Source of the DNA: Drosophila persimilis
Lineage: Eukaryota > Arthropoda > Insecta > Diptera > Drosophilidae
Reading direction: 5' to 3'
Assembly (NCBI RefSeq): GCF_003286085.1
Contig: NW_020825408.1
Location: forward strand, 186,001-250,000
Length of the DNA stretch: 64,000 nt
Shown here piece after piece: positions 22,279 to 34,344 of the stretch. How positions within the stretch are numbered: the first letter of the stretch is position 1; each line of letters starts with the position of its first letter. Below the pieces are notes generated by a model. That model saw nothing but the letters and a program-made list of their open reading frames with translations, was not told where the DNA came from and did no database searches. The translations under genes and the position numbers were made by a program.

Positions 22279-23348
22279 GCGTATATATATGTTTCTTAAT
22301 ATAAATGAATAATTTTGAAGTGATAGTATAGTATTTTGTATTAAAATAAGAAAATAAACTATTTTTAAGAGGCACTCTCAAGTAAAAATACCTGATTTGC
22401 GGAAATCGTGGCAGAAAACCTATATAGGGAGTGGTAGTCTCGTGCATGGTATATTTCATATGAAAATTTTATAATGAACGAGGGGGAACGTTGTGAGTTG
22501 CTGCGGACACCGCAACTCTACAGTTATACCCGATACTAAGTCAGTATGGCTCTCCTCCGGCAGACGGTGCTAATATTAAACGAAACGAAAAAGAGAGCGT
22601 GCGAGAGAGACAGAAAATCAGTCTGTGCGTGACGTCGGGCGCTGCGTAGCCACTGCAAATTGATTTGTTCCTGTTGGCTATAAAAATTATCTGATCTGAT
22701 CCAGACTCAGCAATCTGATAGATATGGCCATTCTCTATGATTCTGCGTTTTTAGTTTTCTCGAATCTGTAATATTGTGGATGCAACAGATTCTCGTCCTT
22801 TGTGGGGGCGGAAGGGGGTGGGGCGAAATTCTGAGATATACGTTTTATAGTGAGATCTAACAGAATTGCGGATACCAAATTTGGTTACTCTAGCCTTAAT
22901 AGTCTCTGAGATTTGTGGTTGCCCCAGATTTTCGTCCTTTGCGGGGGCGGAAGGGGGTGCGTCGAAATTTTGACACAAAACGGCCAAGGTCCGATATCAC
23001 AGGAGTGTGGATACGAAATTTTGTTGCTCTAGCTCTTATGGGTTCTGAGATCCTTGAACTCATATTTTGCAATTGGCAAAACCGACCATGAAACCTGTGA
23101 GTTAGAGTGAGACAGAGCGAGAAAGAATGAAATTGTTTTCGTGATTCTGGCTATAATAATTATACGATCTGGTTCAGATTTTGCACTCTGTAAGATATAG
23201 TCATCTTCTACGATTCTGCGTTTTTAGTTTTCTCGTATCGTCGAAATTGTGGATGCCACAGATTTTCGCCCTTTGTGGGGGCGGAAGTGGGCGGGGAAAA
23301 GTTTTGAAATATTTTTGGAGCAGTGACATATCACAGAAGTCTGGATCC
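22279..23348 (-). mobile_element. AT-rich linker plus truncated Helitron (between E3 and E4)
   Basis: Linker 22,279-22,478 and Helitron 22,479-23,348. It shares CGGCCAAGGTCC and CTTCTACGATTC with the E4-E5 copy and differs there from the E1-E2 and E2-E3 copies. Confidence 0.9.
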
Positions 23349-24566
23349 CGGTGGATTCGGTCACCCCTGAATTTACGGCCAACATTATCTCTGGCCATTT
23401 TTCATCCCAGTTCCTCTAGTTCCATTCGGTGAACTGAGCTATCATAGTTTTCACTGTCCGGTTAGTTCGCTCCGTCGCGTTCTCCTGCGGCGTGTACGGG
23501 GCCGTGAACTGATGCCGTACGCCCATCTGCTCCAAAAACCTCTTAAAAACTCTACTGGTGAACTGGAGTCCATTATCCGTGATCACCACCTTCGGCACGC
23601 CAAACCGGGACACGATGCGGTCTCGGAACGCTTTTGTTAGTGCTTCCGCAGTGGCCTTTCTCAAGGGGATCAATTCGGTCCATTTCGAGAACCGATCCAC
23701 CATCACCAATAACATGGGATTCCCATGCTTTGACCTGGGCAGAGGGCCCACGAAGTCGGCACACACCGTCGCCCACGGCTCCTCTGGCACTTGTGTCAGC
23801 ATTTTCCCGGCCGCCTGCAGTTGACTCGGTTTGTAGCGTATGCAGACTTCACACTTTTTCAAGTATGTCCTCACATCTCGGTGCATCCCCGGCCAGTAGT
23901 ACCGGGCGGCTACTATGGCCATCGTCCTTCTGCCGCCCGCGTGCCCGCCTCCGGCGAGTCGTGGTTCTCTCTTATGACTCTCTCTCTTAGATCCTTTGGG
24001 ACGCATAACTTCCATGATGCTATCTTCTCTTCTCCAGCTCGGTGCGGGATGTGCCGGTATATCCGGCCTGCTTCCTCCACGTAATCAGGATATTTTTCGG
24101 TTCCGTCCTCATCCTCTCTTTGACATTTTTAATCCATCCGCACTCTGCCTCAGGTTCGTGTCCCTTCTTTGCTTCCTCCTCGGTGGTTCTCAGGAATCGC
24201 TCCGCCAATGGCTGTCGGGACAGTGCGTCCGCCACTACGTTCAGCTGCCCATTCCTATATGCTACTTCGAAGTCGTATTGTTGTAGCTACAGCGCCCACC
24301 TGGCGATCCTCCCCGTTGGGCACTCGATGCTGTTCAACCATTTCAACGCCATGTGATCTATGACTACCTTGAAACGGTATCCCTCCAGATAGGGCTTTAG
24401 CTTTCTTATAGCCCATACAATGGCCAGACACTTCTTTTCAGTCGCCGAATAGTTCTTTTCTGCGCTATTCAGAGTCCTACTGGCGTATGAGAGACCCTCT
24501 CGCCCTTCTCCGTCTCTTGCGTCAGGATCGCCCCCAGTCCGTAGTCGCTGGCGTCCGTCTGGAGCA
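23349..24566 (-). pseudogene. pol: Gypsy-A integrase and RNase H pseudogene (unit E4)
   Basis: Integrase is open at 23,416-24,015 and keeps the 17 bp at its end that E2 and E3 lost. RNase H is cut by a private 94 bp deletion at 24,566/24,567 (GGAGCA joined to TTCCCACTTCG). This removes the segment with the QTDAS aspartate-proximal region and the shared TGA. Confidence 0.85.
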
Positions 24567-25896
24567 TTCCCACTTCGCCTTGTTCTTCAGCAAAGTGCTG
24601 AGGGGCTGCACCAACGTGGCGAATCCCTTTTCGAAACGCGTGTACCAGGAGGCCACGCCCAAGTATTTTCGTAGCTCTCTGACACTCGCTGGCGGCTGCA
24701 ACTCCTTAATGGCTGCCACTTTCTCGGGATCGGTGCAGATTCCGTCTCCCGTCACCAAAAAATCTTCATAAAAAATTTACACTTGTCCAAGTGGCGCAAG
24801 TTTGCATTTTTCAACCGTCGAAAAACTTCTTCGAGGTTGCGCTTGTGCTCCTCCTCGGTACGGCCGATGACAATGATGTCGTCTTGGTACGCGAACGAGT
24901 GTGGCACCATCTCGGGGCCTATCACCTGGTCCAATGCCCTCTGGAACGTAGCCGAGGCTGAGTGGAGTCCGAATGGCATCACCTTCCATTGGAACAGCCC
25001 TTTGCCAGGCACCGTGAACGCGGTGAACTTCCTGCTCCTTTCTCCAGTGGTATCTGCCAATAACCGTCCTTCAAGTCTAAGCTACTGATGAACCGTGCCT
25101 CCCTGAGCTGGTCCAAAATATAGTCTATTCTTGACATGTGGTACGCATCCTTGATGGACTTCGCGTTTATCTGTCTAAAGTCCACGCAAAATCTCCACTT
25201 TCCCGTCTTCTTTTTGACCATCACGATGGGTGAACTGTACGGACTCTTCGATGGCTCAATGTACCCTCTTTCCAGCAGCTCGTCAACCTGTTGGTTGATT
25301 TCGGCTTCCATCTTGGGATTTTTGGGGTAGTAAAGCTGTTTGACCGGCTGGGCATCACTCATAGTGATCGTGTGTGTAGCTATGTTCGACACTCCCTTCA
25401 GTTCTCGGAACTCTTCCAAATCCTTTGCCAGGAAGTTTTCGACCGATCCCTCCTCCGCTCGCGTTCCGGCGGATGCTGGCTCGACGGACACTCCAGTGTT
25501 CGCTACCACCGCCACTGACAACTTCTCCTCCAACCGCCCCTGGCGGTGGCCTCTCTCAGGGATCACAACACTGTGTCCCGCACAGGTCACCTCTGCTCCG
25601 ACTGCGGCCATGAAATCCCATCCCAGGACAAGCGCATCAATTACTCCGGGCAACACGAGCAGCGGAATTGTAACGATCTTGTCCCCGAAGGCCAGCTCCT
25701 CCTCGATCTGGGAACTGATTTCCCGGCTGCGTCCGTCAGCCAGCCGCACCAGCTTCCTCGTCTCTTTCTGTCGCCTCTCTTCCCCCTGCCTACTCGCAGC
25801 TGATAAAACTGCTTGTCGCCCCGGTATCGACCGTTGCTTTCCAGTTGCTGCCCGCGATCCTCACCACCGCCGACAGCTGGACATCCTCCACCGTGA
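24567..25896 (-). pseudogene. pol: Gypsy-A reverse transcriptase and protease pseudogene (unit E4)
   Basis: YQDD is at 24,878-24,889 and DTGA at 25,817-25,828. The codon after NLE is GAA, so the RT runs on through EVFRRLKNANLR where unit 0, E2 and E3 stop at TAA. Three bases are lost in the following CAAGTGGCGC segment. Both changes are shared with E5. Confidence 0.85.
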
Positions 25897-27161
25897 GTTC
25901 TCCTACGAGTTTTGGGGGGCTTCGACTTGCGACCCTGGCACGGCTCTGGGTCGGCTTGGGTCGCGGGGCGTTTCCCGCTTTCTGGCAGCACTGCCATGTC
26001 GGGGCTCCTACCTTGCCGCACCTCCAGCAAAATGTTATAGGTGCTTGTGCCCAATGGCGGTCACTTCCGCATCGTCGACACGCCTGGGCTGGGTTTTTCA
26101 CGAACCCAGCCTCTATGTTCGAGTTCGCTTGGTCGTCCCGCCGCGTCGGTACCGGCCTTTTTTCCCCTGTCGGATCAGAGCTGGATGCCGTTTCGCCCTG
26201 GCAGCGGCGACATATCTCCGTTTCCTCTCCAGAGCCTCAAATTCGTCGGCCAGCGTCATCATGTGATCGAGGTCTCTGCACCTATGCGGCCGGATGAACA
26301 CCCTCAAATCGGGCATACTGTTGTCTCTGATGAGCTCCAACTGCTCTTCGGGCGTGCATTTTAGTGGCCGCATGAGGGTCTGCATCTCCACCATGTAGTC
26401 CCTGAATGGCTCTCCCCACCTTTGCTTCCTCAACCTCAGCTCCTGAAGTAATTTTTCAAAATATGCTTGGAAGCTACGCGCAAATGCGTTCCATGTCTGC
26501 CACTGCCTGTTATTGGCTACAAACCACATGAGCGCCCGACCCTTTAGCAGCTCAGGCATTGCTCGAGGAATTAAATTCAAATCCAAACCGTACATGTCGG
26601 CTGACCACTCGATTTGTTCCAGGAACTCGAGTGGTTTCGCCGTTCCGTCGAACCGGAACGACCACTCCCTGACCTGCTTGGCGATGTGGGCAAAACTCGA
26701 ACTGGGTGGTCTCGTGGTTTGTTCATCGAGTCACCGTCGACGATCCTCCCCTGCTCTCCCCTCTTCCAACCCATGTGGGTTTCTCGCGCTCCCTTGTTTT
26801 GGCTGTGCTGGGATGGTTGGCCTCTCCCCACTCTCTGCCCGCGGTCGGCTGGGCGACCGGCTTTTCACCGGGACCGCCAGGCTCGCGATGAGCTCCTCTT
26901 GGGTCGGACGGCCGTCAACGTCAGGCGCTCGTATGGATCCGACCCGTCCACCATCTGGGCCGCGGTCGCGTCTCCTCCCGCCTTCATCTCCCAGGCCTCG
27001 ACCGCGTCTGCATACTCCGGTTCCTCTCCATGCTTCTCTAATCACTCCTTGAAGATTCGGCGCATCTTGGCCAGCGTGCCTTCCAATCGAAAACCGCACG
27101 CCCGCGCACACTGGACCAAGTCCTCTTTCCTCAACGAATGAACCCATCGTCGGCTCCTCAT
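25897..27161 (-). pseudogene. gag: Gypsy-A gag pseudogene (unit E4)
   Basis: The ATG is at 27,161. The G after MY (CCGTACATG) is shared only with unit 0. Private changes include R for K in GEPFRDYM and AAACCGCACG in the N-terminal part. The shared TGA and frameshifts are present. Confidence 0.8.
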
Positions 27162-27230
27162 TTTTTCGCCCTCACAATACCAAACTCAGTACCGCCCTTC
27201 CCAAACGTACTTTGTCTTTTACTTGTCGTG

Positions 27231-29298
27231 TCGAACCGTTCTTTTCCGTCTGATGCAGCCGGGCTGGCTCAGCGGTCGGTGGTCTCGCTGCAACAATATT
27301 TGTATGTTGCCCCGACGACAAATAAGAAGGCACGGGTTGGGTTTTGTACTGATATGACAATATGCTTTATTGGTATCTTAGAGCTATCTTACGCTTTTCC
27401 GACTCCGGTGCTGGTCCTCCCCTTGGTTCTCCTCTGTGTTTTGGTGAGAGTTACGCCCCTGGACCCCCCAAGTCGTCGCCAAGCGTGGCACCGCCGGCTC
27501 TACTGACTGGGGCTAGCGATTCTTGGCACGAGGCCCAAGTCCGCCTCTCAGTCGGCACCTGACGCGTTCGCTCTCACTCGACTCACTTGGCTTTTCGGCC
27601 CGAGGGTGTCTCACTCACTGTGGGATGCACTCCAAGCGTGGCACCGTTGGTTCAAGGGATTGGGACCTTTGGCTCTTGGCTGTACGCTCAAGTCCGCCTC
27701 TCAATCCTCACACAACGCGTTTGCTTTCCAAAGTTATTATACCCGATACTCAAAATGAGTATTGGGGTATATTAGATTTGTGGTAAAAGTGTATGTGTGT
27801 AACGTCCAGAAGGAATCGTTTCCGACCCCATAAAGTATATATATTCTTGATCAGCATCAATAGCCGAGTCGATTGAGCCATGTCTGTCTGTCCGTCTGTC
27901 CGTCCGTCCGTCTGTCCGTCTGTCCGTCCCCTTCAGCGCCTAATGCTCAAAGACTATAAGAGCTAGAGCAACGATGTTTTGGATCCAGACTTCTGTGATA
28001 TGTCACTGCTACAAAAATATTTCAAAACTTTGCCCCGCCCACTTCCGCCCCCACAAAGGGCGAAAATCTGTGGCATCCACAATTTTAAAGATACGAGAAA
28101 ACCAAAAACGCAGAATCGTAGAGAATGACGATATCTTTTAGACTGCGGAATCTGAATTGGATCGTATTATTATTATAGCCAGCATCAAGAAAACAATTTC
28201 ATTTTTTCTCGCCCTGTCTCTCTCTAACACACACGTAGCATAGGCGGCTTTGCTTAGAGTAAAACATTAGCGCCTAGATCTCAGAGACTATATAAGCTAG
28301 AGCAACCAAATTTGGTATCCACACTCCTAATATATCGGACCGAGACGAGTTTGTTTCAAAATTTCGCCACACCCCCTTCCGCCCCCGCAAAGGATGCAGA
28401 TCTGGGGATATTCATAAATCTCAGAGACTATTAAGGCTAGAGTAACCAAATTTAGTATCCGCACTTCTGTTAGATCTCACTATAAAACGTATATCTCAAA
28501 ATTTCGCCACACCCCCTTCCGCCCCCACAAAGGACGAAAATCTGTTGCATCCACAATATTGCAGATTTGAGAAAACTAGAAACGCAGAATCATAGATAAT
28601 GACCATATCTTTTAGATTGCTGAATCTGGATCAGATCAGATCATTTTTATAGCCAAAAGGAACAAATCAATTTGCAGTGGCTACGCAGCGCGTGACGTCA
28701 CGCTCAGACTGATTTTCTGTCTCTCTCGCACGCACTCTTTGTCGTGTCGTTTAATATTAGCGGCGTCTGCCGGAGGAGAGCCATACTGACTTAGTATCGG
28801 GTATAACCGTAGAGTTGCGGTGTCCGCAGCAACTCACAACGTTCCCCCTCGTTTTTCCTTTGCTCGGTCTCACTCTTGTTGCTCACTATTCACTTCACTA
28901 TTGATAGCTCCACTCGCTGACTGTCCCTGTTCCTGGTCGCGGCCCTCCTCTTATAGGCTCGCTTCCGCGTCGGCGCCGCCGATGCCGCCTGCCGCTAACG
29001 GCACTTTCCGCCATGCGGTGCCCGCACTTTTCCATCGGCGTTCCTTCATTCTCTGCTCGCTTTACAGCGGGACCTGGCTGGTGGCGTGATCTCATGACCA
29101 TATTTGGTCATGCGCTGGGCCACTGCCGGCCCGATCCCGTCATCCCGCTGCTCTCTCTCTCCGGGGGTCCTCCCCTCTCATCTTGGGTCCCAGGTAGAGC
29201 TCTCCTCGGGAATTCGCCGCCTCCGGATATCCCCGGATAACGGCCGTTAGCCCTTAACCCTGTAACGCCCCCTGCGTGTGGGAATACCTTTCCTCACA
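27231..29298 (-). mobile_element. Gypsy-A 5' LTR of E4, interrupted by a Helitron
   Basis: LTR parts lie at about 27,231-27,736 and 28,852-29,298. Removing 27,737-28,851 restores the uninterrupted LTR seen in E3 and E5 exactly, with no target duplication. The GC-rich segment after the insertion is of the E1/E2 type, unlike E3 and E5. Confidence 0.9.
27737..28851. mobile_element. Complete INE-1/DINE-1-type Helitron inside the E4 LTR
   Basis: This 1,115 bp element begins TTATACCCGATACTC, with a subterminal inverted repeat to GAGTATTGGGGTATA. It holds the GTCTGTCC-type tetranucleotide block at about 27,887-27,932 and the AAAGTATATATATTCTTGATC segment. It ends in a stem-loop (GAGTTGCGG...CCGCAGCAACTC) 16 bp before CCCCCTCG. 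Siblings E3 and E5 give the empty site GTTA/TTTTTCC, so it sits between A and T without target duplication, as is typical of Helitrons. The end is CTCG, not a perfect CTRR. It has no ORF and is therefore non-autonomous. Confidence 0.9.
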
Positions 29299-30368
29299 GC
29301 GTATATATATGTTTCTTAATATAAATGAATAATTTTGAAGTGATAGTATAGTATTTTGTATTAAAATAAGAAAATAAACTATTTTTAAGAGGCACTCTCA
29401 AGTAAAAATACCTGATTTGCGGAAATCGTGGCAGAAAACCTATATAGGGAGTGGTAGTCTCGTGCATGGTATATTTCATATGAAAATTTTATAATGAACG
29501 AGGGGGAACGTTGTGAGTTGCTGCGGACACCGCAACTCTACAGTTATACCCGATACTAAGTCAGTATGGCTCTACTCCGGCAGACGGTGCTAATATTAAA
29601 CGAAACGAAAAAGAGAGCGTGCGAGAGAGACAGAAAATCAGTCTGTGCGTGACGTCGGGCGCTGCGTAGCCACTGCAAATTGATTTGTTCCTGTTGGCTA
29701 TAAAAATTATCTGATCTGATCCAGACTCAGCAATCTGATAGATATGGCCATTCTCTATGATTCTGCGTTTTTAGTTTTCTCGAATCTGTAATATTGTGGA
29801 TGCAACAGATTCTCGTCCTTTGTGGGGGCGGAAGGGGGTGGGGCGAAATTCTGAGATATACGTTTTATAGTGAGATCTAACAGAATTGCGGATACCAAAT
29901 TTGGTTACTCTAGCCTTAATAGTCTCTGAGATTTGTGGTTGCCCCAGATTTTCGTCCTTTGCGGGGGCGGAAGGGGGTGCGTCGAAATTTTGACACAAAA
30001 CGGCCAAGGTCCGATATCACAGGAGTGTGGATACGAAATTTTGTTGCTCTAGCTCTTATGGGTTCTGAGATCCTTGAACTCATATTTTGCAATTGGCAAA
30101 ACCGACCATGAAACCTGTGAGTTAGAGTGAGACAGAGCGAGAAAGAATGAAATTGTTTTCGTGATTCTGGCTATAATAATTATACGATCTGGTTCAGATT
30201 TTGCACTCTGTAAGATATAGTCATCTTCTACGATTCTGCGTTTTTAGTTTTCTCGTATCGTCGAAATTGTGGATGCCACAGATTTTCGCCCTTTGTGGGG
30301 GCGGAAGTGGGCGGGGAAAAGTTTTGAAATATTTTTGGAGCAGTGACATATCACAGAAGTCTGGATCC
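29299..30368 (-). mobile_element. AT-rich linker plus truncated Helitron (between E4 and E5)
   Basis: Linker 29,299-29,498 and Helitron 29,499-30,368, ending at the common breakpoint. It is nearly identical to the E3-E4 copy; one visible difference is CTCTACTCC for CTCTCCTCC. Confidence 0.9.
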
Positions 30369-31612
30369 CGGTGGATTCGGTCACCCCTGAATTTACGGCC
30401 AACATTATCTCTGGCCATTTTTCATCCCAGTTCCTCTAGTTCCATTCGGTGAACTGAGCTATCATAGTTTTCACTGTCCGGTTAGTTCGCTCCGTCGCTT
30501 TCTCCTGCGGCGTGTACGGGGCCGTGAACTGATGCCGTACGCCCATCTGCTCCAAAAACCTCTTAAAAACTCTACTGGTGAACTGGACTCCATTATCCGT
30601 GATCACCACCTTCGGCACGCCAAACCGGGACACGATGCGCTCTCGGAACGCTTTTGTTAGTGCTTCCGCAGTGGCCTTTCTCAAGGGGATCAATTCGGTC
30701 CATTTCGAGAACCGATCCACCATCACCAATAACATGGCATTCCCATGCTTTGACCTGGGCAGAGGGCCCACGAAGTCGGCACACACCGTCGCCCACGGCT
30801 CCTCTGGCACTTGTGTCAGCATTTTCCCGGCCGCCTGCAGTTGACTCGGTTTGTAGCGTATGCAGACTTCACACTTTTTCAAGTATGTCCTCACATCTCG
30901 GTGCATCCCCGGCCAGTAGTACCGGGCGGCTACTATGGCCATCGTCCTTCTGCCGCCCGCGTGCCCGCCTCCGGCGAGTCGTGGTTCTCTCTTATGACTC
31001 TCTCTCTTAGATCCTTTGGGACGCATAACTTCCATGATGCTATCTTCTCTTCTCCAGCTCGGTGCGGGATGTGCCGGTATATCCGGCCTGCTTCCTCCAC
31101 GTAATCAGGATATTTTTCGGTTCCGTCCTCATCCTCTCTTTGACATTTTTAATCCATCCGCACTCTGTCTCAGGTTCGTGTCCCTTCTTTGCTTCCTCCT
31201 CGGTGGTTCTCAGGAATCGCTCCGCCAATGGCTGTCGGGACAGTGCGTCCGCCACTACGTTCAGCTGCCCATTCCTATATGCTACTTCGAAGTCGTATTG
31301 TTGTAGCTACAGCGCCCACCTGGCGATCCTCCCCGTTGGGCACTCGATGCTGTTCAACCATTTCAACGCCATGTGATCTATGACTACCTTGAAACGGTAT
31401 CCCTCCAGATAGGGCTTTAGCTTTCTTATAGCCCATACAATGGCCAGACACTTCTTTTCAGTCGCCGAATAGTTCTTTTCTGCGCTATTCAGAGTCCTAC
31501 TGGCGTATGAGAGACCCTCTCGCCCTTCTCCGTCTCTCGCGTCAGGATCGCCCCCAGTCCGTATTCGCTGGCGTCCGTCTGGAGCACGAATTTCTTTGAG
31601 AAATCCGGTCAT
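30369..31612 (-). pseudogene. pol: Gypsy-A integrase and RNase H pseudogene (unit E5)
   Basis: Integrase is open at 30,436-31,035. It has E in RERIVSRFG and GGCATTCC, like E2 and unit 0, and a private K for N (PQEKATERT). RNase H (31,036-31,612) has the shared TAG and TGA and no 94 bp deletion. Confidence 0.85.
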
Positions 31613-33010
31613 GTCAACACCGGGTCTGCTGTCAGCCGACTCTTTACGTCCTCAAAAGCTTGTTGCTGTTCTGTTGACCATTCCCACTTCGCCTTGTTCT
31701 TCAGCAAAGTGCTGAGGGGCTGCACCAACGTGGCGAATCCCTTTTCGAAACGCGTGTACCAGGAGGCCACGCCCAAGTATTTTCGTAGCTCTCTGACACT
31801 CGCTGGCGGCTGCAACTCCTTAATGGCTGCCACTTTCTCGGGATCGGTGCAGATTCCGTCTCCCGTCACCAAAAAATCTTCATAAAAAATTTACACTTGT
31901 CCAAGTGGCGCAAGTTTGCATTTTTCAACCGTCGAAAAACTTCTTCGAGGTTGCGCTTGTGCTCCTCCTCGGTACGGCCGATGACAATGATGTCGTCTTG
32001 GTACGCGAACGAGTGTGGCACCATCTCGGGGCCTATCACCTGGTCCAATGCCCTCTGGAACGTAGCCGAGGCTGAGTGGAGTCCGAATGGCATCACCTTC
32101 CATTGGAACAGCCCTTTGCCAGGCACCGTGAACGCGGTGAACTTCCTGCTCCTTTCTCCAGTGGTATCTGCCAATAACCGTCCTTCAAGTCTAAGCTACT
32201 GATGAACCGTGCCTCCCTGAGCTGGTCCAAAATATAGTCTATTCTTGACATGTGGTACGCATCCTTGATGGACTTCGCGTTTATCTGTCTAAAGTCCACG
32301 CAAAATCTCCACTTTCCCGTCTTCTTTTTGACCATCACGATGGGTGAACTGTACGGACTCTTCGATGGCTCAATGTACCCTCTTTCCAGCAGCTCGTCAA
32401 CCTGTTGGTTGATTTCGGCTTCCATCTTGGGATTTTTGGGGTAGTAAAGCTGTTTGACCGGCTGGGCATCACTCATAGTGATCGTGTGTGTAGCTATGTT
32501 CGACACTCCCTTCAGTTCTCGGAACTCTTCCAAATCCTTTGCCAGGAAGTTTTCGACCGATCCCTCCTCCGCTCGCGTTCCGGCGGATGCTGGCTCGACG
32601 GACACTCCAGTGTTCGCTACCACCGCCACTGACAACTTCTCCTCCAACCGCCCCTGGCGGTGGCCTCTCTCAGGGATCACAACACTGTGTCCCGCACAGG
32701 TCACCTCTGCTCCGACTGCGGCCATGAAATCCCATCCCAGGACAAGCGCATCAATTACTCCGGGCAACACGAGCAGCGGAATTGTAACGATCTTGTCCCC
32801 GAAGGCCAGCTCCTCCTCGATCTGGGAACTGATTTCCCGGCTGCGTCCGTCAGCCAGCCGCACCAGCTTCCTCGTCTCTTTCTGTCGCCTCTCTTCCCCC
32901 TGCCTACTCGCAGCTGATAAAACTGCTTGTCGCCCCGGTATCGACCGTTGCTTTCCAGTTGCTGCCCGCGATCCTCACCACCGCCGACAGCTGGACATCC
33001 TCCACCGTGA
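31609..33010 (-). pseudogene. pol: Gypsy-A reverse transcriptase and protease pseudogene (unit E5)
   Basis: YQDD is at 31,992-32,003 and DTGA at 32,931-32,942. It shares the GAA codon after NLE and the CAAGTGGCGC loss with E4. The 5'-TTAATGG segment lost in E2 and E3 is intact, so RT thumb and connection read from 31,609 to 31,872 in one frame. Confidence 0.85.
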
Positions 33011-34275
33011 GTTCTCCTACGAGTTTTGGGGGGCTTCGACTTGCGACCCTGGCACGGCTCTGGGTCGGCTTGGGTCGCGGGGCGTTTCCCGCTTTCTGGC
33101 AGCACTGCCATGTCGGGGCTCCTACCTTGCCGCACCTCCAGCAAAATGTTATAGGTGCTTGTGCCCAATGGCGGTCACTTCCGCATCGTCGAAACGCCTG
33201 GGCTGGGTTTTTCACGAACCCAGCCTCTATGTTCGAGTTCGCTTGGTCGTCCCGCCGCGTCGGTACCGGCCTTTTTTCCCCTGTCGGATCAGAGCTGGAT
33301 GCCGTTTCGCCCTGGCAGCGGCGACATATCTCCGTTTCCTCTCCAGAGCCTCAAATTCGTCGGCCAGCGTCATCATGTGATCGAGGTCTCTGCACCTATG
33401 CGGCCGGATGAACACCCTCAAATCGGGCATACTGTTGTCTCTGATGAGCTCCAACTGCTCTTCGGGCGTGCATTTTAGTGGCCGCATGAGGGTCTGCATC
33501 TCCACCATGTAGTCCTTGAATGGCTCTCCCCACCTTTGCTTCCTCAACCTCAGCTCCTGAAGTAATTTTTCAAAATATGCTTGGAAGCTACGCGCAAATG
33601 CGTTCCATGTCTGCCACTGCCTGTTATTGGCTACAAACCACATGAGCGCCCGACCCTTTAGCAGCTCAGGCATTGCTCGAGGAATTAAATTCAAATCCAA
33701 ACTGTACATGTCGGCTGACCACTCGATTTGTTCCAGGAACTCGAGTGGTTTCGCCGTTCCGTCGAACCGGAACGACCACTCCCTGACCTGCTTGGCGATG
33801 TGGGCAAAACTCGAACTGGGTGGTCTCGTGGTTTGTTCATCGAGTCACCGTCGACGATCCTCCCCTGCTCTCCCCTCTTCCAACCCATGTGGGTTTCTCG
33901 CGCTCCCTTGTTTTGGCTGTGCTGGGATCGTTGGCCTCTCCCCACTCTCTGCCCGCGGTCGGCTGGGCGACCGGCTTTTCACCGGGACCGCCAGGCTCGC
34001 GATGAGCTCCTCTTGGGTCGGACGGCCGTCAACGTCAGGCGCTCGTATGGATCCGACCCGTCCACCATCTGGGCCGCGGTCGCGTCTCCTCCCGCCTTCA
34101 TCTCCCAGGCCTCGAGCGCGTCTGCATACTCCGGTTCCTCTCCATGCTTCTCTAATCACTCCTTGAAGATTCGGCGCATCTTGGCCAGCGTGCCTTCCAA
34201 TCGAAGACCGCACGCCCGCGCACACTGGACCAAGTCCTCTTTCCTCAACGAATGAACCCATCGTCGGCTCCTCAT
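33011..34275 (-). pseudogene. gag: Gypsy-A gag pseudogene (unit E5)
   Basis: The ATG is at 34,275. In this part E5 groups with E1 and E2 (CGTCGAAACGC, GGGATCGTTGGCC, S after MY), although in RT it groups with E4. The shared TGA and frameshifts are present. Confidence 0.8.
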
Positions 34276-34344
34276 TTTTGCGCCCTCACAATACCAAACT
34301 CAGTACCGCCCTTCCCAAACGTACTTTGTCTTTTACTTGTCGTG

